Assembly (NCBI GenBank): GCA_963832725.1
Contig: CAWHVG010000003.1
Coordinates: forward strand, 620,001-684,000
Source of the DNA: JAEZBP01 sp963832725
Lineage (GTDB): Bacteria > Myxococcota_A > Polyangia > Polyangiales > Sandaracinaceae
Reading direction: 5' to 3'
Length of the DNA stretch: 64,000 nucleotides
This document shows positions 1-9,750 of the stretch, in pieces (the stretch's first letter is position 1; each line of letters starts with the position of its first letter). The notes under the pieces are model-generated. The model had not been told where the DNA came from. It worked only from the letters and a program-made list of their open reading frames with translations, and searched no databases. The position numbers and the translations under genes were made by a program.

Positions 1-898
1 TCGAGCAGGGCATCGAGGGCCTCATCCACGTCAGCGAGATGTCGTGGAAGAAGCCGAAGCATCCTTCGAAGATCCTGGAGATCGGCCAGGAGGTCGAGAT
101 CGTCATCCTCGACGTCGACGTGGTGAACAAGCGGATCAGCCTGGGCCTGAAGCAGCTCGAGCCCGATCCGTGGACGGTCTTCACCCGCAAGTACAACCCG
201 GGCGACATCATCCGCGGCAAGGTCCGCAGCGTGACCGACTACGGCGTGTTCGTCGGCATCGAGGACGGCGTGGACGGCATGGTCCACAAGTCCGACCTCA
301 GCTGGACGCAGCGCATCAACAACCCGGCGGACGTCTACCGCAAGGGTGACGAGGTCGAGGCCATCATCCTCTCGATCAACCACGACGAGAAGAAGGTCAG
401 CCTCGGCATCAAGCAGCTCTACGAGGATCCGTGGACGCGGATCCCGGACCGACTACCCCGAGGGCACCGTCCTCGAGGTGCGTGTGGTCAGCCTCGGCGG
501 AGTTCGGCGTGTTCGTGGAGCTCGAGCGCGGCGTCGAGGGCCTCGTGCCGCTCAGCGAGCTGAGCTACGACCGCATCGACGACCCGCGTCAGGTGGTGAA
601 GGAAAGCCAGATCGTCAAGGCCGAGATCGTCGACCTGAACCCGTCTGACCGTCGCATCACCTTGTCGCTCAAGAAGGCGGAGCTCGAGAACCTCGAGGCG
701 CTCAAGTTCGACGAGAACCGCGGCAATCGCACGGAGGGCGCGCCGGAGCGGCGCGTCGGGCCGAGCGGCGGGGGAGGAGCCACCCTCGGCGACGTGTTCA
801 AGGACAAGCTCGGCGGCCTGGGCGTGAGCGAGGACGCGAGCGAAGACGCCAGCGAAGACGCCAGCGAAGACGCCGGCGAGGCCCAGCCCGAGAGCTGA
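1..898 (+). CDS. rpsA: 30S ribosomal protein S1, C-terminal part (5' truncated; two apparent frameshifts)
   Basis: Ribosomal protein S1 binds mRNA on the 30S subunit. The gene starts before the window; the frame opens at base 3. Successive S1 OB-fold domains are visible, with repeated phrases such as 'TDYGVFVGIEDGVDGMVH', 'EFGVFVELERGVEGLV' and the linkers 'LGLKQLEPDPW' and 'LGIKQLYEDPW'. The reading moves frame 3 to 1 to 2 by an extra G at about 446-447 and another at about 496-497. Removing both gives a continuous protein. The tail is acidic, with four SEDA-type repeats coded by 12-nt DNA repeats near 830-880. A terminator follows at 938. The family call is firm. The frameshifts are most likely sequence errors, since S1 is normally essential. 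Confidence 0.9.
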
Positions 899-937
899 GC
901 CCACGCGCTGGCCTCACGGCCTGAGCGCAACCGAGAC

Positions 938-971
938 AGAAGGCCGGTTCCCGCAAGGGGGCCGGCCTTCT
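938..971 (+). terminator. Hairpin terminator after rpsA
   Basis: A perfect 10-bp stem (AGAAGGCCGG / CCGGCCTTCT) encloses a 14-nt loop about 40 nt after the rpsA stop. Only a short T-rich stretch follows, so it may be a weak intrinsic terminator. Confidence 0.7.
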
Positions 972-1037
972 GCTCTGTTGGCCCTCGTCGGCGGGGCGCG
1001 TGCGTGATAGTCCCCGCCAGGGGAGAAACCGTCCGCC

Positions 1038-2399
1038 GTGGAGCCGACCGAACGACCGTCCCGTATTCCATCGCTCGGTCCGCCGGGCTCACGCCGGCGG
1101 AGGGCCATCTTCTTCGCCGTCTGCGGCGGGCTGCTGCTCGGGATCCTCTACGCGTTCCGGGAGGTGCTCACTCCCTTCGCGCTCGGGCTCGTCCTCGCCT
1201 ACGTGCTCGCGCCGCTCGCCCACGCGCTGACGCGCATCCGGATCGGAAGCTGGCATCCGCCCAAGTGGATCGCCGTCATCGTCATCTACGTCGCGCTCCT
1301 CGGCGGACTGGGGACGGCGATCACGTTCGGGGCGCCTCGCGTCGTCGCCGAGCTTCAGCGGATGGCCCGGGAGGCGCCGCGGCGGATCGAGACGGTGCAG
1401 GACGAGTGGCTCCCGCGGCTCGAGCAGACGCTGCGGGGCGCCGCTCGCTTCTACGCGGATCCGGCCGACACCGAGCCGCCGCAGCCGCCCGCCGCCCCGG
1501 CGGAGGCGGACACCGACAGCATCCGTGTCGTCCCGCAGCCGGACGGTGGCTACGACGTGCACCTCCCGTCGAACGGGATCACCGTGGTCCCGGCCGGCGA
1601 GAACGAGTGGCGGATTCAGGTCGCCGAGCGCCGGCACGCGGGGCAGCGGGACCTGAACCAGGTCATCGCGGACGCGATCAAGCGCGCGTTCAGCGACACC
1701 GAGCGCCTGGTCGGCACCGCCATTCGGCACGTGCAGACCTTCACCGCCAGCCTGGTGGGCGGGATCTTCAGCTTCTTCATCACGCTGATGATCTCGGCCT
1801 ACATCCTGGTGACCAGCGACCGCATCCTGGCGTTCTTCCGGTCCCTGACCCGTCCCGATCGGCGCGAGCGTTTCGACGATCTGGTGGACCGCATCGACCG
1901 CGGACTGGGTGGCGTCGTGCGAGGGCAGCTCCTGATCGCCTCCGTGAACGGCATGCTGAGCGGGGTCGGGTTCTGGATGGCGGACTTGCCCTACTGGCCG
2001 CTCTTGACCGTGATCGCGACGCTGCTCTCCATCATCCCGATCTTCGGCGCGATCATCAGCTCGGTGCCCGCCGTCTTCGTCGGCCTCCAGAACGGGCTCG
2101 GGACCGCGCTCTTCGTGCTCGCGTGGATCGTGGGCGTCCACCAGCTCGAAGCGAACGTGCTGAACCCGAAGATCATGGGCGACTCCGCGAAGGTGCACCC
2201 GGTGCTGGTCGTCTTCGCGCTGCTCGCCGGCGAGCACCTCTTCGGCCTCGTGGGCGCACTCCTGGCCGTGCCCCTGTTGAGCATCACCCAGAGCTTCTTC
2301 CTGCACTTCCGCGAGATCGCGCTCGGCGTGCCCCGCGACGCCGGGCTGACCGAACAGTGGGAGGAGTCGAACCTGGACGAGCCCGCCGAGGAGAGCTGA
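1038..2399 (+). CDS. AI-2E/PerM-family (DUF20) transporter
   Basis: A 453-residue polytopic inner-membrane protein of the AI-2 exporter/PerM family, whose members export small solutes or autoinducers; the substrate here is unknown. Two N-terminal membrane segments (about residues 23-55 and 75-95) are followed by a long extracytoplasmic insert (about 120-220) rich in Pro, Ala and Glu. At least five more membrane helices then lead to a typical C-terminal block containing 'LEANVLNPKIMGDSAKVHP'. The start is GTG at 1038; no ATG fits before the first helix. The insert is longer than in compact members. It stands alone, after the rpsA terminator and convergent with aat. Confidence 0.85.
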   Translation: MEPTERPSRIPSLGPPGSRRRRAIFFAVCGGLLLGILYAFREVLTPFALGLVLAYVLAPLAHALTRIRIGSWHPPKWIAVIVIYVALLGGLGTAITFGAPRVVAELQRMAREAPRRIETVQDEWLPRLEQTLRGAARFYADPADTEPPQPPAAPAEADTDSIRVVPQPDGGYDVHLPSNGITVVPAGENEWRIQVAERRHAGQRDLNQVIADAIKRAFSDTERLVGTAIRHVQTFTASLVGGIFSFFITLMISAYILVTSDRILAFFRSLTRPDRRERFDDLVDRIDRGLGGVVRGQLLIASVNGMLSGVGFWMADLPYWPLLTVIATLLSIIPIFGAIISSVPAVFVGLQNGLGTALFVLAWIVGVHQLEANVLNPKIMGDSAKVHPVLVVFALLAGEHLFGLVGALLAVPLLSITQSFFLHFREIALGVPRDAGLTEQWEESNLDEPAEES

Positions 2400-2577
2400 G
2401 CCTCGTCGACCCGGACCGCGGCTGAACCCCGTCGCGCTCCCGGCTTCTCTCGACTCTTCGACCGGATCGGTGCGGTGCCCGGCCGACGGGCGCACTCCTC
2501 GAACTGCCGTTGCGGTGCGGGTTGCTGACCTCGCTCGGCACGCCGACGCGGGTGAGCTACCTCACAAACGACTCGGC

Positions 2578-3300
2578 TCAGGCCGGTCGGATGCGCGCCA
2601 GGGCTGCTTGCGGGTCGAGCGGAAGCGACCACGGGCCGCGACGGGTCGGCGCTTGGAGCGCGCCGTGCAGCGCCGCGAGGAAGCTGCTCCGATCCCACTG
2701 CTCGGCGCCGAAGCGGGCGAGGTGGTCGGTGTACACCTGGCAGTCGACCATCGAGAAGCCCCACTCGACGAGGTTGCCGAGCAGCGTGCAGAAGGCGACC
2801 TTCGACGCGTCGGGCGCGTGGGCGAACATGGACTCGCCGAAGAAGACGCCGCCCATCGAGAGGCCGTACACGCCGCCGACCAGCGCGTCGTCGCGCCAAG
2901 CCTCGATGCTGTGGGCGAGCCCCCGCGCGTGCAGCACCTCGAACGCGTCGGTGAGATCGTCGGTGATCCAGGTGCCCGACTGACCGGGACGCGGCTCGGC
3001 CGAGCAGGCCCGGATCACGCGCGAGAACGCCTGGTCCGACGTGACGCGATAGGTGCCGCGCCGGATGGTCTTTCGGAGCGAGCGTCCCGCATGGCCCTCG
3101 CGCGGTTCGAGCACGAAGCGCGGGTCGGGCGAGAACCAGAGCAGCGGGAAGCCCTCCGTCGGCCACGGGAAGATCCCCTGGCTGTAGGCGAGGATCAGCC
3201 GTTCCGGACTGAAGTCCCCGCCGATGGCGACCACGCCTTCCGGCGAGGCGCCCTCGGGCGGCGGGAAGATGAGCTCGTCGGTGAGTCGGTAGACCGGCAT
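2578..3300 (-). CDS. aat: Leucyl/phenylalanyl-tRNA--protein transferase
   Basis: This enzyme transfers Leu or Phe from aminoacyl-tRNA to N-terminal Lys or Arg, creating primary N-degrons. The 240 residues match the family length. Characteristic stretches are 'AYSQGIFPWPTEGFPLLWFS', 'GTWITDDLTDAFEVLHARG', 'HSIEAW', 'GGVYGLSMGGVFFGESMF' and 'VDCQVYTDHLARFGAE'. It lies 46 nt after clpA, which follows clpS, so the three likely form one operon that makes, recognises and degrades N-degron substrates. It converges on the AI-2E transporter across 178 bp with nothing recognisable. Confidence 0.95.
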   Translation of the reverse strand: MPVYRLTDELIFPPPEGASPEGVVAIGGDFSPERLILAYSQGIFPWPTEGFPLLWFSPDPRFVLEPREGHAGRSLRKTIRRGTYRVTSDQAFSRVIRACSAEPRPGQSGTWITDDLTDAFEVLHARGLAHSIEAWRDDALVGGVYGLSMGGVFFGESMFAHAPDASKVAFCTLLGNLVEWGFSMVDCQVYTDHLARFGAEQWDRSSFLAALHGALQAPTRRGPWSLPLDPQAALARIRPA

Positions 3301-3346
3301 CTCGAAGCGGGCGAGCCGCGCTCGAGGGCGAGCGAGGCGGCAGGTG

Positions 3347-5617
<2,271 letters not shown>

Positions 5618-5645
5618 CGGTCACACCCCGCGCGAATGATGGTGC

Positions 5646-5981
5646 TCATCCGTCCTCGTCCTCCTCTTCCGGCTCCATCGACATCCGGAGCGGGAATTCC
5701 CGCTCCTTGGCGAGCTGCTCGACGATCCCCACCTTCGTCTCGGCGACCTCGCGGGTGAAGACTCCCGCCACGCCGAGCCCGTTGTAGTGAACGTGGAGCA
5801 TGATCCGCACCGCGTCCGACTCCGAATGGTGAAAGACCCCTCGCAGCACCTCGACGACGAACTCACGGGTCGTGTAGTCGTCGTTGTGCATCAACACGCG
5901 GTACATCCGCGGTCGCTTGACCCGCGCTTCCTTGCGGGTCTCGGTGATGACACCGTCGTCTTCGTCCCACTTCTCGCCCAT
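5646..5981 (-). CDS. clpS: ATP-dependent Clp protease adaptor ClpS
   Basis: ClpS binds bulky hydrophobic N-termini and delivers them to ClpA. The ATG at 5981 gives 111 residues, the usual length. The core reads 'YRVLMHNDDYTTREFVVEVL', with the Asn-Asp-Asp motif of the N-degron pocket, followed by 'HVHYNGLGVAGVFTREVAE', containing the conserved 'HxxGxG' element. The C-terminus is acidic. A -10-like TACAAT lies 25 nt upstream of the start, so the operon clpS-clpA-aat probably begins here. A longer frame upstream to 6026 has no better start. Confidence 0.95.
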   Translation of the reverse strand: MGEKWDEDDGVITETRKEARVKRPRMYRVLMHNDDYTTREFVVEVLRGVFHHSESDAVRIMLHVHYNGLGVAGVFTREVAETKVGIVEQLAKEREFPLRMSMEPEEEDEDG

Positions 5982-6005
5982 GGCTCCGTCCGACCGAGCG
6001 CCGCA

Positions 6006-6011
6006 ATTGTA
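6006..6011 (-). promoter_or_regulatory. Candidate -10 box for clpS
   Basis: TACAAT on the minus strand (5/6 to the sigma-70 -10 consensus), about 25 nt before the clpS ATG. I see no good -35 at 16-18 nt. Confidence 0.4.
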
Positions 6012-6048
6012 AGGACACCGCGGCACGTGTGCACCTGTCCATCGCGCC

Positions 6049-6520
6049 TCAGGCGCCGTCCTTCGTCGCGGCGTCGAGCGCGCGCCGGATCGCCGCCTCC
6101 AGATCGTACGCTCCGAGCCCTCCGTAGCGGGGCTCGACGTCGAGCGGCTCGCCCTCGCGCACCTCGATCCGCACGATCAGCTTCTCCTCGTCGGTGACGA
6201 CCGACTCGATCGTCCCCCACGCGATCTCGACGCTCTCGATCGCCTTCGACCAGGGTGAGGGCGTCCCGCTCGAGGACCAGCCGATAGCGCTCGGAGTCGG
6301 CCAGCCTCTTCCGAGCCCGAAGGCCCATCGCCACCCAAGCCCCGCTGGCCGCGAGCGCGAGCGCGACGAAGGCCCATACCCAAGCGGCCGTCACGACCGA
6401 GGCCAGCCAGATCGCCGCACCGGTCACGACGAGCGCCGAGACGAGCCGCAGCACCGCCGCCGCGCGCTCGGCCGATCGGTCGAGGGGGAGGGTGGAGAAG
6501 ACGTCGGGCGTCTCGCTCAG
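6049..6520 (-). CDS. Small predicted membrane protein (one apparent frameshift)
   Basis: No family recognised. The N-terminal part, read from about 6520, has two hydrophobic helices ('VSALVVTGAAIWLASVVTAA' and 'WVWAFVALALAASGAWVAMG') followed by a basic stretch and 'RYRLVLERDALTLV'. The C-terminal part reads in the next frame ('AIESVEIAWGTIESVV' to the stop at 6049) and resembles a membrane-anchored PH-like domain. An extra base at about 6243-6244 explains the shift. The start is uncertain: CTG at 6520 touches the upstream lipoprotein stop, or an internal GTG serves. It likely shares an operon with the lipoprotein and cobA-hemD. Confidence 0.5.
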
Positions 6521-6897
6521 AACGCCACCACCCGGAAGAAGAACGAGTTGTTGGTGTCGTTGTGCACGGTGATGGTGGTGTCGGAGACGTCGTAGATCTC
6601 CGCGAGGTCGCCCGCCGCCAGCGCCGGCGTGGTCGCGGCGTCGTCGAACGAGATGTAGACGAGCACCGAGCGCGGCGCATAGCCCAGCGTGTGGTGCAGG
6701 GTCGCCGTGACCCGCGGTGTATAGGGCAGCCACGGCGCGTCGGGCGACGACCACGGCGTGCTCTCCCAGACGCCGTGATCGTCCACGCCCGCATTCGCAA
6801 GGTCAGCCTCGGTGTACTCGACCGAGCGGCCCATGGCGATGCCGTTGCACCCGGCGAGCACGAGAGCGGTGAGCGCCAGCGCGCAGAGTCTCTTCAT
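6517..6897 (-). CDS. Secreted lipoprotein of unknown function
   Basis: A 126-residue protein with a lipoprotein signal peptide: 'MKRLCALALTALVLAGC', lipobox LAGC with Cys at 17. The mature part has no domain I recognise; it is rich in Asp and Thr and ends in a beta-strand-like 'TTITVHNDTNNSFFFRVVAF'. Its ATG overlaps the cobA-hemD stop by 4 nt (6894-6897), implying translational coupling, although no functional link to tetrapyrroles is evident. Confidence 0.75.
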   Translation of the reverse strand: MKRLCALALTALVLAGCNGIAMGRSVEYTEADLANAGVDDHGVWESTPWSSPDAPWLPYTPRVTATLHHTLGYAPRSVLVYISFDDAATTPALAAGDLAEIYDVSDTTITVHNDTNNSFFFRVVAF

Positions 6898-8432
6898 GAC
6901 CCCTCCTCGAAGTGGACACGGAGCGCGTCGACCAATCCGCGCGCCGTGTACTCCGCCGGCGTCACGTGCACCGGCCAGCCCCGCTCCCGCGCCGCTTCAG
7001 CGGTCACCGGTCCGATGCAGGCGACGGTGAAGCCCGACGCGACGGCGTCCGCATGCTCGCCGAGCGCAGCCGCCACCTCCCGCACGGTCGAGGGAGACGT
7101 GAACGTCAGCACGTCGACGAGACGGCGATGGATGGCGTCGCGCAGCGCCATGGCGTCGTCCTCGCTGGGGCCGACCGTCTCGTACGCCGGCACGACGTCG
7201 ACCTTCGCGCCCCGCTCCGAGAGCATGCGCGGCAGCGCGTCCCGGGCCACGGCTGCGCGCGGCAGCAGCACGGCGGCGCCGTCGAGGTGCGGGTCCGTCT
7301 CGGCGATGGCCAGGGCGGCACCTTCGCCGCGGAACTCCTCGGGGATCACGTCCGCCACGATGCCGTGCGCGCGCAGGGCGTCGGCGGTCGCCGGTCCGAT
7401 GGCGCAGACCCGGGCGTTGCCGAGCACTCGCGCGTCGCGGCGCTGCCGCGCCACCTCGTCGAAGAACGCGCGCACGCCGTTGGCGCTGGTGAACACCGCC
7501 CAGCGATAGCCGTCGGCGTTCTCGACGGCGCGGCGCAGCGGTGCGGGGTCGGCGGGCGGCTCGATGCGGATGGCCGGGATGGCCACCGGCTCCGCGCCTT
7601 CGTCCCGCAGGAGCATTTCGAGCTCGTCCCGCTGGTGGGCCGGTCGCGTCACCAGCACGCGGTGCCCGAAGAGGGGCTGCGCGTCGTACCAGCGGAGTCG
7701 CTCGCGGAGCGAGACGACCTCGCCGACGATGGTGAGCGCCGGCAGACCGAGACCCGCCGCGCGTGCCTCGTCCGCGATGTCCGCCACCGTGCCGACGACG
7801 CAGCGTTGCTTGGGGAGCGAGGCCCACTGCACCACCGCCGCCGGGGTCTCGGGTGCGCGTCCGTGCTCCATCAGGAGCGCCATCAACGAGCCGAGCTTGC
7901 GCATCCCCATGAAGATGACGAGCGTCTGCGTCGCCGTGGCGAGCTTCGACCAATCGTGGCTGCTGCGGTCCTTCTCCACCGACTCGGTGGCGGTGATGTA
8001 GGCGACGCTGCTCGAGCAGCTCCGGTGGCTGAGCGAGATGCCGGCATACGCGGTGGCGGCGATCGGCGAGGGGACGCCGGGCACCACCTCGAAGGGGATG
8101 CCGTGCTCGGCCAGCGCCTCGGCCTCCTCGGAGCCGCGCCCGAAGAGGTAGGGGTCGCCGCCCTTGAGGCGAGCGACGGTCTTGCCTGCCCGGGCGGCGT
8201 CGAGGAGCCGCTGATCGATGCGCGCCTGGCGCGCCGAAGGTCGGCCGGCCCGCTTCCCCACGAACACCTTCTCGGCGTCGGGGCGCGCCCGCGAGAGCAG
8301 ATCGGGGTGGACCAGCGCGTCGTAGAGGACGACGTCCGCCTCGGCCAGGCGCCGGAGCGCCCGCGCGGTGATGAGCTCCGGGTCACCGGGACCGGCGCCC
8401 AGGAGGTACACCTTGCCCGGCGGTCGAGACAT
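6894..8432 (-). CDS. cobA-hemD: Uroporphyrinogen-III C-methyltransferase / uroporphyrinogen-III synthase fusion
   Basis: A 512-residue bifunctional tetrapyrrole enzyme. Residues 1-245 are the SAM-dependent methyltransferase (SUMT) domain that makes precorrin-2: 'VYLLGAGPGDPELITARALR', 'VVLYDALVHPDLL', 'VARLKGGDPYLFGRGSEE' and 'VVPGVPSPIAATAYAGISLS'. Residues 255-505 are uroporphyrinogen-III synthase: 'RVLVTRPAHQ', 'FTSANGVRAFF', 'AIGPATADALRAHG', 'LTFTSPSTVREVAAAL' and 'VACIGPVTAEAARERG'. The same fusion occurs in other bacteria. It therefore links haem supply to the sirohaem/cobalamin branch. A -10-like TATAGT lies 8 nt before the ATG, so the transcript is probably leaderless. Confidence 0.95.
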   Translation of the reverse strand: MSRPPGKVYLLGAGPGDPELITARALRRLAEADVVLYDALVHPDLLSRARPDAEKVFVGKRAGRPSARQARIDQRLLDAARAGKTVARLKGGDPYLFGRGSEEAEALAEHGIPFEVVPGVPSPIAATAYAGISLSHRSCSSSVAYITATESVEKDRSSHDWSKLATATQTLVIFMGMRKLGSLMALLMEHGRAPETPAAVVQWASLPKQRCVVGTVADIADEARAAGLGLPALTIVGEVVSLRERLRWYDAQPLFGHRVLVTRPAHQRDELEMLLRDEGAEPVAIPAIRIEPPADPAPLRRAVENADGYRWAVFTSANGVRAFFDEVARQRRDARVLGNARVCAIGPATADALRAHGIVADVIPEEFRGEGAALAIAETDPHLDGAAVLLPRAAVARDALPRMLSERGAKVDVVPAYETVGPSEDDAMALRDAIHRRLVDVLTFTSPSTVREVAAALGEHADAVASGFTVACIGPVTAEAARERGWPVHVTPAEYTARGLVDALRVHFEEGS

Positions 8433-8440
8433 GCGCGGCG

Positions 8441-8446
8441 ACTATA
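8441..8446 (-). promoter_or_regulatory. -10 box of cobA-hemD (leaderless arrangement)
   Basis: TATAGT on the minus strand with an 8-nt gap to the ATG at 8432, which would put transcription start at or next to the start codon. No convincing -35. Confidence 0.5.
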
Positions 8447-8515
8447 GGAGCGCCCCCGCCCACTCGCCAGCGCAGGCGTTCGCCGAAAACTTGGTACCGG
8501 CGAATCGGGCCCGGT

Positions 8516-9463
8516 ATGGGATGGAACGTGGACTCCTTGCCCGGCGGCGCTGCTCTCGCTCGTGGGCTCCTCGTGCTCGCGCGATCGGGGCAGCGCGGTG
8601 TGCTGCGCGTCGAGGGGCCGGACGTCACCGCGCGGGTGGACGTGCGGGACGGGCGCGTGGTGGCGATGCAGGTCTCGCCGGACGATGGCGACTCGATCGG
8701 CGAGGCGCTGCGCGAGGCCGGCGCCTGGGACGAGGCCAAGGCGCGTGCCGCGGATGCTCCGCCCGGGATGCCTCTGGGCACGTGGGGCGTCCGCGTGGGC
8801 GCGACGACGCAAGCGGCGCTCAGCCACGCGCTGCGACGCCAGCTGCGCCGGCGGGTCATGCGGCTCTTCGCGCTCGATCCGATCGAGCTCCGGCTCTCGG
8901 CGGGGCGCGCCGACCTCGGCTTCTACGAGCTGAGCGAGCCACCCACCAGCGCCGAGCTCATCGTGTCCGCGTTGCGCGAGCAGGTCTCGCGCGAGCCGCT
9001 CTGGAGCGTTCGGCGGAGGCTCGGCGACGGGATCCTCGTGCTGACGCCGCTCGGGCGGGAGCTGCTGGAGCACGCGGTGTTGTGGCCGGACGAGCAGGCG
9101 ATGCTGCCGCTCTTGACCAGCGGCACGACCGTGGACGCGTTGGTCGGCGCGGCGCGCAACTCGGGGAGGGCCCAGCGACTTCTCTACGCGCTCCGGGTGG
9201 TCGGCGCGTGCGGTCCGCCGGAGCCGCGCGAGGGGTACGCGGTGCTGCTCCGCAAGACGCGCCAGCTGCGGCAGGGCGCGCGGGCCGCGGAGTTGCTCGA
9301 TCTTCCGGCCACTGCGCGCGGGCGCGATGCGCGACGGGCGCTGCGTCGGCTGGCGAGCGCGGTTCATCCGGATCGTTTCGGTGACGGTACGCCGGACGCG
9401 ATTCAGCGCGCGTCGCACGAGGTCATGAGCGCGCTCTTGCGCGCGCAGCGCGGTCTGGACTGA
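8516..9463 (+). CDS. DUF4388 (PatA-like N-terminal) protein with C-terminal J-like domain
   Basis: A 315-residue cytoplasmic protein. The N-terminal region ('LARGLLVLARSGQRGVLRVE', 'VRDGRVVAMQVS') fits DUF4388, a domain common in deltaproteobacterial signalling proteins. A Leu/Arg-rich middle part follows. The last 65 residues ('AAELLDLPATARGRDARRAL' and 'HPDRFGDG') look like a J-domain: helix, HPD tripeptide, helix. J-domains stimulate Hsp70 ATPase through the HPD motif, so an Hsp70 co-chaperone or recruitment role is inferred. ATG at 8516 is the first in frame. It diverges from cobA-hemD. Confidence 0.7.
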   Translation: MGWNVDSLPGGAALARGLLVLARSGQRGVLRVEGPDVTARVDVRDGRVVAMQVSPDDGDSIGEALREAGAWDEAKARAADAPPGMPLGTWGVRVGATTQAALSHALRRQLRRRVMRLFALDPIELRLSAGRADLGFYELSEPPTSAELIVSALREQVSREPLWSVRRRLGDGILVLTPLGRELLEHAVLWPDEQAMLPLLTSGTTVDALVGAARNSGRAQRLLYALRVVGACGPPEPREGYAVLLRKTRQLRQGARAAELLDLPATARGRDARRALRRLASAVHPDRFGDGTPDAIQRASHEVMSALLRAQRGLD

Positions 9464-9535
9464 GGTCTCCGCGTTTCGTGCTCGGGCTGCTCGGGCTGGT
9501 GCGGGGGCTGCCGCGGGGGTTCCGGGCTGGTGAGG

Positions 9536-9604
9536 TGCCGGGCTGGTGCCGGGGCCGGGCTGGTGCCGGGGCCGGGCTGGTGCCGGTGCCGGGCTGGTGC
9601 CGGG
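9536..9604 (+). repeat. Short GC-rich tandem repeat (about 18-bp unit)
   Basis: Four near-identical copies of about 18 bp built on GCCGGGCTGGTGCCGGGG, directly before the 142-bp repeat. The plus strand is G-rich. No coding feature is supported. Confidence 0.7.
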
Positions 9605-9608
9605 CATG

Positions 9609-9750
9609 ATCGTCCGGCGGGTCGCGGTGGCTCGCCCCCTCCTTCGAAGGGCCCCGCCCCCAACGCCACGCAACGAACGATTCAAACGACGAATCGTTCG
9701 TCGCGCGGCGCGTGATGAGGCACCCCTAGGCGTCGGGGGCGAGCCCCCAC
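9609..9750 (+). repeat. 142-bp interspersed repeat, copy 1, 5' part of a composite interrupted by an IS
   Basis: Begins ATCGTCCGGCGGG and ends GAGCCCCCAC. A second copy of exactly the same length lies at 46184-46325 and is nearly identical. It contains a perfect 11-bp hairpin (ACGAACGATTC at 9673-9683, GAATCGTTCGT at 9691-9701, 7-nt loop) and a CCTTCGAAGG palindrome. The composite continues beyond the IS at 11330. Confidence 0.9.
9741..9750. repeat. Target-site duplication, left copy
   Basis: GAGCCCCCAC, repeated exactly at 11320-11329 on the other side of the IS; single copy at the intact homologous site. Confidence 0.8.
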
